Below are positions 1-5,960 of a DNA stretch of 42,787 nucleotides, piece by piece (position 1 is the first letter of the stretch; each line of letters begins with the position of its first letter). A program made the translations under genes and the position numbers. The stretch is from Coriobacteriales bacterium. GTDB lineage: Bacteria > Actinomycetota > Coriobacteriia > Coriobacteriales > UBA8131. The stretch is taken from contig JAITDU010000050.1 in assembly GCA_031282405.1 (NCBI GenBank), positions 1 through 42,787 of the forward strand, in the 5' to 3' direction. The notes beneath the pieces were generated by a model. It did not search any database, was not told the DNA's origin, and was given only the letters and a program-made list of their open reading frames with translations.

Positions 1-25
1 TCAAAACCCAGAGTTTGACCACGTT

Positions 26-62
26 GCCGCTAGGGCTGCCATTCAGGAGCCAGCGGCTTTTT
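26..62 (+). terminator. Rho-independent terminator of an upstream gene
   Basis: GCCGCT (26-31) pairs with AGCGGC (52-57), and GGCT (34-37) pairs with AGCC (48-51) across a 2-nt bulge. The hairpin is followed directly by TTTTT (58-62). It should end transcription entering from left of the window, so the pilin gene probably has its own promoter. Confidence 0.7.
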
Positions 63-301
63 CATGCCTTGTGGAGACAGGCGGGCCCTCTGTTGCAAAG
101 AATGTTCGTGTGCAGGCACAGCGCTCAAAAGGTGCTCATAGTCAGGCACCGCGCACAAGGAGTGCCGGCTCAAACAGTCCTCGCCCTCGTCGCCCCTTTT
201 GCACCCCCCGTATTTCATCATTACATAATGACCACAATAGCAATTCTTATCCCATCCATAAACAGGGCTTCTCGGGCTGCAAAGCTCGCCGGACACCCCT
301 T

Positions 302-934
302 GTGCGCGGTGCCACACAGCACCGAGTAGGCTTCACTCTCGTAGAACTCATCGTCGTTATTGTAATTCTCGGCATCCTTGCTGCTATTGCCATACCGGCG
401 CTTACGGGCTATATAGCTAAGGCCGACGCGGTTCAATACGAATCGCTGGGGCGCACACAGCTCACGGCCATGCAGACGTTCATCGACCTGGATATTGGTG
501 ATGATGGAAAGATGTCAAGCGGTACAGGAAAAATATTCGCGCTTAGGTGGAATGTTCCTCAGAATGCCGTTTCGGACGGATTGCCGATCGTCGGGTTTCG
601 TTTCGAAAACCTTACCACCAAAGGAAAGGCGGAATATGAGGCGCTGACGGGCGATACGGAGAGCTTTCGCATCAATGGTGCGGGAGGGCAGGGCAGAATT
701 AACGAGATGGTGATGGTGCGGGCCTACTGTACTCCCGACGGAGATATTAAGATATATCATTATTATAATAGTATAGATGACTTATATACCCATCCATTCA
801 ACATTATCTACGTTGAGGATATAAACGCCACGGATCCCGTCACAACGCAGGTCCTCGATACGTTTTTTGCGTCGCGTAAGCCGTACCTGACAAGTGGGTT
901 CAACGTGTTTGACGGTAGTACGAAACTGGGCTGA
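302..934 (+). CDS. Type IV prepilin-like protein (class III signal peptide)
   Basis: Secreted pilin-like subunit, about 210 residues. From a GTG at 302 the protein begins with a ten-residue leader ending in Gly, followed by FTLVELIVVIVILGILAAIAIPAL. That is the prepilin peptidase site (G before F, with Glu at +5) and the hydrophobic N-terminal pilin helix. Cleavage and N-methylation after Gly10 would be expected from the family. The rest, roughly residues 45-210, is a globular head with no match I recognise. The reading frame stays open back to 71, but the residues added look noncoding (Arg/Pro/Ser-rich), so I prefer the short leader although no clear ribosome binding site precedes it. A GTG start is an inference. 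No pilus ATPase, platform protein or prepilin peptidase gene lies nearby, so it is an orphan here. Convergent with the DUF3089 gene. Confidence 0.75.
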   Translation: MRGATQHRVGFTLVELIVVIVILGILAAIAIPALTGYIAKADAVQYESLGRTQLTAMQTFIDLDIGDDGKMSSGTGKIFALRWNVPQNAVSDGLPIVGFRFENLTTKGKAEYEALTGDTESFRINGAGGQGRINEMVMVRAYCTPDGDIKIYHYYNSIDDLYTHPFNIIYVEDINATDPVTTQVLDTFFASRKPYLTSGFNVFDGSTKLG

Positions 935-1061
935 TTGCTAATCGTCCCGCCGTCAGGTCGAGTGGACGAGTTGAGAGACAAGCTGGAGCAGACACGGAAC
1001 TGTCCTCCGTCTACGGTCCTCCGCCTACACGGAACCGTCCTCCGCCTACGCCCACCCCACC

Positions 1062-1133
1062 CGTGCGCTGTTTTCCCCAAAGCCTGCGGTGCGCTTCTCC
1101 CCAAGTCCCGTGGTCTGTTTCTCCCCAGAAACT
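1062..1133. repeat. Imperfect tandem repeat, about 24-nt unit, three copies
   Basis: Between the convergent pilin and hydrolase genes, three units share a core TTCTCCCCA or TTTCCCCAAA followed by a GC-rich stretch. On the minus strand each unit has a GGGGA core. A related pair of CCTCCGCCTAC repeats lies just upstream at about 1018-1050. I see no gene in 935-1131 and no clear terminator. Function unknown. Confidence 0.5.
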
Positions 1134-2130
1134 ACGGTCTGGCGGCCAGCCAGGTCTTGGTGCGCAGCTTGGCATTGGCAAGAAGGTCGTAGTAGTACAG
1201 CGGGATGTCGTTTTCGTGCAATACGCCCAGAGGGAAGTAAGCCCGCGAGGCCGCCTTGGAACTGAACTTTTCGCGGTCGACGTCGCAGATGACAACACCG
1301 CATGTGTGGTCAATACAGGCCGAGGCTATGCTCCCCAAGTCCTCCATTCTGCCACTGAGACTATGGACATAGACACTGCCCAACGACTGGCTCGCCAACG
1401 CAGGCTCGGTGTCTGTTCGCCAGGAAATCGGGTTTATCAAAAGTGACGTGGGGCTGGCCAGCGGGTTTGGGCCGTCTACTTTGAGGGTCTGAGTGTTATA
1501 GCTGATAATAACCCCTAGGTCATCTGCACGTTCAGCCGGTCGAAGGTGCGGATTTTGCGCGTAGGTGTCTTGGCTTATCGGTATGCCGATGAGATAGGCT
1601 GCGACCATACGTTCGTAAATACGAGGGTTTTTGGCCAGATAATCGCACAGGAGTCCGAGCAAGACTACCGAGCCTTGGGAGTGTCCGGCCAGCATGAAGG
1701 GCCTGCCATTGTTGTGATGCTTTATGTAATGGTCGAAGGCTGATTCTACATCGGTATAGGGTATGTCAAGCATCAATCCGGCGCCTTCCTCCAAAGTTTT
1801 TTGTGACAAGGCCCAGGCTGCATCGAGTTGTCGGTAATACGGCGCATAAATATTTTGTGGCGCGCTGAATGCCGAGGCCCTTGTTTTGAGGTAGAAGTCT
1901 GCCCAGCGCCGCATCTCGCTGTTGTCCAACGTGCAGAGCGGGGCTTGGCCCTGTCGCGCGCGCCAGGCTGTAGGGTAGCAAAAGAACAGATCAACGGGTG
2001 GGGCAGCAGGTTGAGCGTTGTCGTCATCGCCTGGGGCTTGCCGCGTCGGCAGACTCAGCCAGTTGGCGGGGTCGCGGTAATCCGTGGGCTCGGCTGCACT
2101 CGCCGCTAATGGGTCATCGATCTTGGTCAC
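1132..2130 (-). CDS. DUF3089 family alpha/beta hydrolase
   Basis: A 332-residue protein of the DUF3089 (PF11288) group of serine-hydrolase-like proteins; substrate unknown. Visible motifs: VDLFFCYPTAW at 47-57, NIYAPYYRQ at 93-101, DIPYTDVESAFDHYI at 122-136, and the nucleophile elbow GHSQG at 149-153 with the presumed catalytic Ser151. The family fold suggests a catalytic Asp and His in the C-terminal third; I cannot assign them safely. There is no obvious signal peptide, so it is probably cytoplasmic, although some relatives are exported. The start is GTG at 2130 with only a weak upstream GAG; the Asp/Ala-rich residues 1-40 are probably poorly conserved. It is monocistronic, convergent with the pilin gene, and a 22-bp hairpin lies about 85 nt upstream. 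Confidence 0.85.
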   Translation of the reverse strand: MTKIDDPLAASAAEPTDYRDPANWLSLPTRQAPGDDDNAQPAAPPVDLFFCYPTAWRARQGQAPLCTLDNSEMRRWADFYLKTRASAFSAPQNIYAPYYRQLDAAWALSQKTLEEGAGLMLDIPYTDVESAFDHYIKHHNNGRPFMLAGHSQGSVVLLGLLCDYLAKNPRIYERMVAAYLIGIPISQDTYAQNPHLRPAERADDLGVIISYNTQTLKVDGPNPLASPTSLLINPISWRTDTEPALASQSLGSVYVHSLSGRMEDLGSIASACIDHTCGVVICDVDREKFSSKAASRAYFPLGVLHENDIPLYYYDLLANAKLRTKTWLAARP

Positions 2131-2213
2131 AGAATTCTCACAATCATCTCAATCGGTTAATGCCAGAGTATTGTAACAGGCTTTGTTTGTGAGTTGGCAG
2201 TTGTAGGCAAGTG

Positions 2214-2264
2214 CTCGTTGTGCCCCAGATTGCAACCAAGGCTTGCAATCTGGGGCACAACGAG
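2214..2264. repeat. 22-bp perfect inverted repeat (hairpin)
   Basis: The arms 2214-2235 and 2243-2264 are perfectly complementary, with a 7-nt loop CCAAGGC. No T-tract follows on either strand, so it is not a standard terminator. It lies upstream of the minus-strand hydrolase gene and of the plus-strand tRNA. Its inner AGATTGC/GCAATCT stem resembles the hairpins at 2707-2736 and 29533-29568. Confidence 0.8.
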
Positions 2265-2298
2265 GTAGCGACTCTCTTTGACCTGGATGGATTGCTAC

Positions 2299-2400
2299 GG
2301 GTAGCACTAAACACTAAAACAAGTCTTACACAACTCGAAATCCTTGCGCCCTTGCTTTGAATATACGGGCTGGATTTTGCTCCTGTGTTTAGTGCTACCC
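2299..2400. repeat. 16-bp perfect inverted repeat around a 70-nt spacer
   Basis: The arms GGGTAGCACTAAACAC (2299-2314) and GTGTTTAGTGCTACCC (2385-2400) are exact inverted copies. The spacer has no open reading frame of note. It could be a very small MITE-like relic or a recombination site; there is no target duplication that I can see. Confidence 0.65.
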
Positions 2401-2407
2401 TCGCACT

Positions 2408-2458
2408 GACGGGACAAAGCGATAGGACAAAGCGATAGGACAAAGCAGCAGACAAAGC
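2408..2458. repeat. 13-bp tandem repeat, four copies
   Basis: Units at 2408-2420, 2421-2433, 2434-2446 and 2447-2458. The middle two are identical (GATAGGACAAAGC) and the outer ones are slightly diverged. They lie just upstream of the tRNA-Ser promoter, 32 nt before its -10 box. The gene-free stretch 2131-2509 thus consists of the two inverted repeats, this array and the promoter. Confidence 0.75.
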
Positions 2459-2489
2459 GGCACTTCTCCAAATTCGCGTGTACAGATGG

Positions 2490-2495
2490 TATAAT
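2490..2495 (+). promoter_or_regulatory. -10 box of the tRNA-Ser promoter
   Basis: A perfect TATAAT lies 14 nt before the tRNA 5' end. The expected -35 position (about 2467-2472) has no good TTGACA match, so this half of the promoter is weak or uses another element. Confidence 0.65.
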
Positions 2496-2509
2496 CTAGC
2501 CTTCGCAGC

Positions 2510-2602
2510 GGAGGGATGGCTGAGCGGCTGAAAGCGGCGGTCTTGAAAACCGTTAGTCCGGTTACCCCGGGCTCTGGGGTTCGAATCCCCATCCCTCCGC
2601 CA
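2510..2602 (+). tRNA. tRNA-Ser(UGA)
   Basis: Class II tRNA with an encoded CCA end. The acceptor GGAGGGA (2510-2516) pairs with TCCCTCC (2592-2598); G2599 is the discriminator and CCA is 2600-2602. The anticodon stem GCGGT/ACCGT encloses the loop CTTGAAA, with anticodon TGA at 2544-2546, so it reads UCA and other UCN serine codons. A long variable arm (about 2554-2573) and the T-arm GGGGTTCGAATCCCC fit tRNA-Ser. Its 3' end is repeated downstream at 2739-2759, which is typical of a site used by integrating elements. Confidence 0.97.
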
Positions 2603-2759
2603 GACTTGACTAAATTTGAACTTAGTGGGGGATTCGAACCCGCGAGGGCTGGACAGTCCAGTGGACTGTCCAGGGGTGAGCGAGCCATATGGCGAGCGAA
2701 CCCTTTGATTGCAAGACGCGAAGCGGCGAAGCAATCGGCGAATCCCCATCCCTCCGCCA
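2582..2759. repeat. Direct repeat of the tRNA-Ser 3' end (att-like)
   Basis: The last 21 nt of the tRNA gene, including CCA (2582-2602), occur again exactly at 2739-2759, 157 nt downstream. Duplication of a tRNA 3' end is the usual mark of tyrosine-recombinase integration. Here the two copies enclose only 136 nt with no gene and no integrase is present. It is therefore an attachment-site relic, or a structural element derived from the tRNA. Confidence 0.7.
2628..2747. repeat. Fold-back module: outer stem enclosing three hairpins
   Basis: The outer arms GGGGATTCG (2628-2636) and CGAATCCCC (2739-2747) are complementary. Inside are three hairpins. The first has perfect 12-nt arms, CTGGACAGTCCA and TGGACTGTCCAG, around one base (2649-2673). 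The second has GGGT/ACCC and GCC/GGC stems around ATAT (2674-2703). The third is GATTGC/GCAATC (2707-2736). The left arm, 2628-2641, is also an inverted copy of 14 nt of the tRNA T-arm. It could act as RNA (processed tRNA tail) or as single-stranded DNA; this is inference. Confidence 0.6.
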
Positions 2760-2806
2760 TATGCTTAAGTCTTGAATTTTGCGGGGTGTACCACACGTAC
2801 CAGGAC

Positions 2807-2845
2807 GTACCAGGGGGACGTTCTCTTGGCGCACGCCCCCCTGGT
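2807..2845. repeat. ACCAGGGGG palindromic element, left copy
   Basis: GTACCAGGGGG (2807-2817), preceded by two more GTACCA steps, faces CCCCCTGGT (2837-2845), giving a 9-bp hairpin with a 19-nt loop. The inverted copy CCCCCTGGTAC occurs at 4519-4529, beyond the ATPase gene. Nothing else recognisable lies in 2846-3020. Confidence 0.55.
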
Positions 2846-3021
2846 GTTCCCTGATGCCTTTCAACCGCTACAAAAGCAAATGTGTCAAAATCGATAAGTA
2901 CCTCCTTATCTTGGTGCGCCATATCCATCAAAACCCCCTTGCCGCTGGCATTGCAAATAGCCCTGATAGATAAAACCGCGCTATAGGTTATCTTATCCTG
3001 TGTGGGCAGGAGACATTATTC

Positions 3022-3116
3022 GTCCTTATTTTTGCCAAATACTACTGATTTACGTCCTTTTTATCTCCTATTTGGGATAAAATAAGGACATAAAGCTTTA
3101 CTTTGGATGAAAGGAC
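3022..3116. promoter_or_regulatory. Operator-like cluster upstream of the DUF4143 ATPase
   Basis: The 11-bp perfect inverted repeat GTCCTTATTTT (3022-3032) and AAAATAAGGAC (3079-3089) encloses a possible -10 box, TAAAAT, at 3078-3083. Further half-sites GTCCTT (3054-3059) and AAGGAC (3111-3116) give two copies in each orientation. The last overlaps the presumed ribosome binding site. This suggests repression or autoregulation; no regulator gene is adjacent. Confidence 0.4.
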
Positions 3117-3121
3117 GCGTT

Positions 3122-4444
3122 GTGGAACGTCACTTGATGGCAAAACTCGTTGATTGGAAAGGCAATCACCGCAAAAAGCCAATCATCATCAATGGTGCCC
3201 GTCAAGTGGGTAAAACCTGGTTGCTCAAAGAATTTGGCGCACGCTATTTTGAAAATGTTGCCTACGTTAATTTCGACAACAACACAGCGATGGGCCTGCT
3301 GTTTGAGGAGGGCTACGACATCCCCCGTCTGTTCACCGGTATACAGGCGGAAACCGGAGAGCGTGTCGTTGAAGGCAAAACCCTCATCATTTTTGATGAA
3401 ATACAGGAATGCCCCAAGGCCCTGACTTCGCTCAAATACTTCAGCGAAAATGCTCCGGGGCAGATGATCGCCGCAGCCGGCTCGCTTCTTGGTCTTACCG
3501 TCCATCAAGGTACAGGATATCCTGTCGGCAAGGTTATGACACTCGACCTGCATCCTCTTAACTTCCGCGAATTTCTTGATGCGACCAAAAACCAATCGCT
3601 CCGCGAACTGATCGATGCCAATGACCACTCCGCCATCTCTGCGTTCTCCTCTAAGCTCATTCCACTTCTGCGGCAATACTATTTTACGGGCGGAATGCCA
3701 GAGGCTGTTGCGACTTTTGCAGAAAGCGGCGTTCTTAAAGATGCGCGTGATATACAGCTCCAGATTCTTTTTGACTGTCGCCGCGACATCTCCAAGCATC
3801 TCTCAATAGCCGAAACTGAGCACGTTCTTGCTGTATGGGATTCAATACCGGCCCATCTGGGGCAGGAGAACAGAAAATTCGTGTTCGGCCATATTAAAGA
3901 AGGTGCCCGAGCAAGAGACTATCGTGCTGCTATCACCTGGCTGACCGAAGCGGGGCTTACCACATGCGTTCGTCGCGTCTCAAAGCCAGGCGTTCCTCTC
4001 GCATCATATGCGAACGAGTCCTCATTTAAGCTCTTTGCCCTCGATGTTGGGCTGCTTGGCGCAATGGCTGGGCTTGACCCAGGCAGTGTAATAAGTGGAA
4101 ACAAAGCGTTCACAGAATTCAAGGGTGCGCTGACAGAACAATTTGTCTGTCAACAGCTCGTATCTGATTGCGAGCTACAGCCATTCTATTGGTCTGCTGA
4201 GAATTCTCGTGGCGAAATCGATTTTCTTGTTCAAGCTGAAGGTCGAATCTATCCCATTGAGGTCAAAGCTGAAGAAAACCTACGATCCAAAAGCCTTCGT
4301 GCCTTCAGCGAAAAATACGAAAGCATGAATCCTCGTCGCTTCTCACTTTCTGGGTATCGCGACGAAGGTTGGATGCGCAATGTGCCTCTCTATGCAATTG
4401 GGAACATGCGAGGTTGGAGATTTCATCATGGTCTGTCGGCTTGA
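3122..4444 (+). CDS. AAA ATPase with DUF4143 / PD-(D/E)xK-like C-terminal domain
   Basis: About 440 residues. The N-terminal P-loop ATPase (AAA_14, PF13173) has Walker A GARQVGKT at 25-32 and Walker B LIIFDEIQE at 88-96. The C-terminal DUF4143 region (PF13635) ends in GEIDFLVQ...IEVKAEEN, where Asp366, Glu380 and Lys382 match a PD-(D/E)xK nuclease-like signature. These proteins are common and often multicopy in gut bacteria; their role is unproven, though links to defence or mobile DNA have been suggested. I chose GTG 3122 because AAGGA lies 6 nt upstream and the protein then starts MERHLMAKL, as I recall for relatives. An ATG at 3107 is in frame but has no ribosome binding site. The gene is flanked by inverted GTACCAGGGGG copies and next to a broken RhuM gene, consistent with acquisition. 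Confidence 0.85.
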   Translation: MERHLMAKLVDWKGNHRKKPIIINGARQVGKTWLLKEFGARYFENVAYVNFDNNTAMGLLFEEGYDIPRLFTGIQAETGERVVEGKTLIIFDEIQECPKALTSLKYFSENAPGQMIAAAGSLLGLTVHQGTGYPVGKVMTLDLHPLNFREFLDATKNQSLRELIDANDHSAISAFSSKLIPLLRQYYFTGGMPEAVATFAESGVLKDARDIQLQILFDCRRDISKHLSIAETEHVLAVWDSIPAHLGQENRKFVFGHIKEGARARDYRAAITWLTEAGLTTCVRRVSKPGVPLASYANESSFKLFALDVGLLGAMAGLDPGSVISGNKAFTEFKGALTEQFVCQQLVSDCELQPFYWSAENSRGEIDFLVQAEGRIYPIEVKAEENLRSKSLRAFSEKYESMNPRRFSLSGYRDEGWMRNVPLYAIGNMRGWRFHHGLSA

Positions 4445-4518
4445 TGGGCAAGAGGCCGTGGTATTCGGGTTGGCGCTTACAGAACTTTAGCATCCCCCTA
4501 GTATATGGTGCAGCATCT

Positions 4519-4549
4519 CCCCCTGGTACACAGCACCCCTGGTACACAG
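4519..4549. repeat. CCCCTGGTACACAG direct repeat, right copy of the flanking element
   Basis: CCCCTGGTACACAG occurs at 4520-4533 and 4536-4549. The first copy with its preceding C (CCCCCTGGTAC, 4519-4529) is the exact inverse of 2807-2817 on the other side of the ATPase gene. The remainder of 4445-4676 holds no recognisable gene. Confidence 0.55.
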
Positions 4550-4676
4550 ACGCCGGATTGCTGATTGACAAAAGAGTGTCGCAGATGGAGCTGCGGGGTT
4601 ATAGTAAAAGGGAGGTTCAAATTGTGAACAACGCTTGTTTGCAATTCAGATGGGAAGGAGAAACGGAGACTGTCCA

Positions 4677-4990
4677 ATGAGCGAAATCGCACCGAAGACA
4701 AAGGCATTGGCCATCAGCGGTGGCAATGAGATAGTCGTCTACCAGCCCGACGAGGTGGTGTGTCTTGATGTGATGCTTGAAGATGAGACCGTCTGGGCTC
4801 ACGCAGGCGCAGATGGTCGAGCTGTTCCAGACAACAAAGCAAAACATCAGTCTGCACACCAACAACATCTTCAAAGAAGGCGAGCTTGTAGAAGAAGTGG
4901 TTGTCAAGGAATCCTTGATAACCACTGAGAGCGGCCCTTTGGACGCGCGATTACGCCTGAGCGCTAGACGGGTTCATGGCGCTGTTGCCC
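4677..4990 (+). pseudogene. RhuM-family (virulence RhuM) pseudogene, frameshifted and truncated
   Basis: Residues EIVVYQPDEVVCLDVMLEDETVW in the frame from ATG 4677 continue as LTQAQMVELFQTTKQNISLH, NNIFKEGELVEEVVVKESLITTE in the next frame. Together they form the DNA-binding-like N terminus of the RhuM family (PF13310). The join needs removal of one G in the GGG run at 4795-4797. After about 4930 the expected continuation (KYYNLDVIIAVGYR-type) is missing, so the gene is also truncated at its 3' end; intact members have about 330 residues. A GGAG 7 nt before the ATG is the likely ribosome binding site. RhuM genes are common on genomic islands, so this is a relic of mobile DNA. The end coordinate is approximate. 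Confidence 0.75.
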
Positions 4991-5103
4991 CTCGCGGCCT
5001 TTGCATTCTACGGCTTGTTTTGCAGGCAATCTCATGGCTGTTGACCCAATCAGTTCATCTTGCAAACGACGCGTTGGAACAGGAGCATAAGTCAACAGGA
5101 GGC

Positions 5104-5445
5104 TTATCGGCCAGAGCGTGCCAGATAGGCGAAGTTCATAAAGTACCGCTCGATAGCGTCGGCATCCTCCTCAAAAGTTCCATCAAAAAACAGTCGGAGG
5201 AACTCATCGCGGGCGCGTAGGACTTCCTTGAGGCGATACGACTGCTCAGTTCCTACCAGCACCTCGGCTGTTGCCGCGAACAAATCGATAGCTCGGTCGA
5301 TAGCGCGGCCTTCTCGCTCCGGTTTCCCTTCGCGATGCGCGATTATCGCCCGGCCCACCTCAGAGCCGATATTGCCCATCTGCTCATAAAAGTTGAGCCC
5401 TGCCCAACGCTTTCGGTCGAACCGGTACACTCCCTCTTTAGCCAC
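5104..5445 (-). CDS. Small all-helical protein paired with DUF5674
   Basis: A 113-residue protein I cannot name. It is rich in charged and aliphatic residues in helical periodicity (e.g. FYEQMGNIGSEVGRAII, RAIDRAIDLFAATAEVL, RLKEVLRARDEFLRLFF), which suggests a four-helix bundle like small accessory helical proteins. No signal peptide or membrane segment. It starts at GTG 5445, overlapping the end of the DUF5674 gene by 8 nt, with a good GGAGAAGG upstream, so the two are translationally coupled. The coupling suggests they act together; a two-gene module similar in layout to toxin-antitoxin pairs is possible but unsupported. No recognisable gene lies in 4991-5103. Confidence 0.65.
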   Translation of the reverse strand: MAKEGVYRFDRKRWAGLNFYEQMGNIGSEVGRAIIAHREGKPEREGRAIDRAIDLFAATAEVLVGTEQSYRLKEVLRARDEFLRLFFDGTFEEDADAIERYFMNFAYLARSGR

Positions 5446-5779
5446 TGACCTTCTCCGCTACTATCTCACAGATCGCCTGTCTGGTCGCGGCGTTTTCAAC
5501 TCCGCGCGACCGATTATCTTGTCCAGGGCGAAGATTGATCATGGAATCAAACTCCACAAACTCGCAAGTCCCATATTTCTCCGGCCACAGATTGATGCCC
5601 CAGAGGTCTGACTGATCGCTTCCGTTCTCCAAAAGGTATAATTCCTCATCTGCGTGCAGGCCTGCGTCCAGCACCACTATGCGGCGCTTTACGTCCACGA
5701 CGCCCTTGACTATCGGCTCGAACATTGCCGTGGACATCTCATGTAGTTCAGCTACGCTGATGGTTGTTATCTCTCGCAT
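5438..5779 (-). CDS. DUF5674 family protein
   Basis: A 113-residue protein that matches my memory of the DUF5674 family: VKGVVDVKRRIVVLDAGLHADEELYLLENGS, then LWGINLWPE, FVEFDSMINLRPGQDNRSRGVE, and a C-terminal helix ATRQAICEIVAEKV. The conserved acidic HADEE and NxRPxQxNRSRGV segments suggest a binding or catalytic site, but no function is established as far as I know. ATG start at 5779 with only a weak AAAGG 12 nt upstream. Its 3' end overlaps the next gene. The DNA coding its C terminus (5450-5502) recurs twice upstream of the gene at 5807-5891, remnants of a second copy. Confidence 0.8.
   Translation of the reverse strand: MREITTISVAELHEMSTAMFEPIVKGVVDVKRRIVVLDAGLHADEELYLLENGSDQSDLWGINLWPEKYGTCEFVEFDSMINLRPGQDNRSRGVENAATRQAICEIVAEKVSG
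5450..5502 (-). repeat. Source copy of the DUF5674 3'-end repeat
   Basis: This 53-nt segment encodes the NAATRQAICEIVAEK part of DUF5674. It is repeated almost exactly at 5807-5851 and 5851-5891, on the same strand and outside any intact gene. Confidence 0.8.
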
Positions 5780-5806
5780 GGCTTTGACGCGCCTTTCTAC
5801 ACAATG

Positions 5807-5891
5807 CTTCTCCGCTACTATCTCACAGATCGCCTGTCTGGTCGCGGCGTTATCTCACAGATCGCCTGTCTGGTCGCGGCGTTTTCAACTC
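5807..5891 (-). pseudogene. Two tandem fragments of a DUF5674 3' end
   Basis: Two partial copies of the DUF5674 C-terminal coding sequence stand in tandem (5807-5851 and 5851-5891) upstream of the intact gene and on the same strand. The simplest reading is a former tandem gene pair, one member of which was deleted to its last 15 codons by recombination, followed by a 44-nt duplication. The fragments are nearly identical to the intact copy, so the event is recent or the sequence is kept similar by conversion. Confidence 0.7.
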
Positions 5892-5898
5892 TGCGTAT

Positions 5899-5927
5899 TT
5901 GCAAGGATAGCACATCCTTGCTAAAAT
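5899..5927 (+). promoter_or_regulatory. Sigma-70 promoter with operator-like palindrome (ACT gene)
   Basis: TTGCAA (5899-5904), a 17-nt spacer and TAAAAT (5922-5927) make a good promoter ending 33 nt before the ACT gene. The palindrome GCAAGGAT-AGCAC-ATCCTTGC (5901-5921) fills the spacer and overlaps the -35 box, a position suited to a repressor or spacer-binding activator. Confidence 0.6.
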
Positions 5928-5960
5928 CAGACGAGATGCGGCACAGCAGAAAGGAACCCC

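Noticed and set aside
15-329. Plus-strand frame at the start of the window
   Set aside because: It begins inside a terminator hairpin region, has no ribosome binding site and overlaps the pilin leader in another frame.
2144-2931. Several open frames over and around tRNA-Ser, such as one reading MGIRTPEPGVTGLTVF on the minus strand
   Set aside because: These are the familiar false proteins produced by reading a tRNA-Ser gene and its repeats in antisense; the tRNA explains the sequence.
2582-5900. Complete integrated element bounded by tRNA-Ser att sites
   Set aside because: No third copy of the tRNA 3' end was seen downstream and no integrase gene is present; the two copies enclose only 136 nt.
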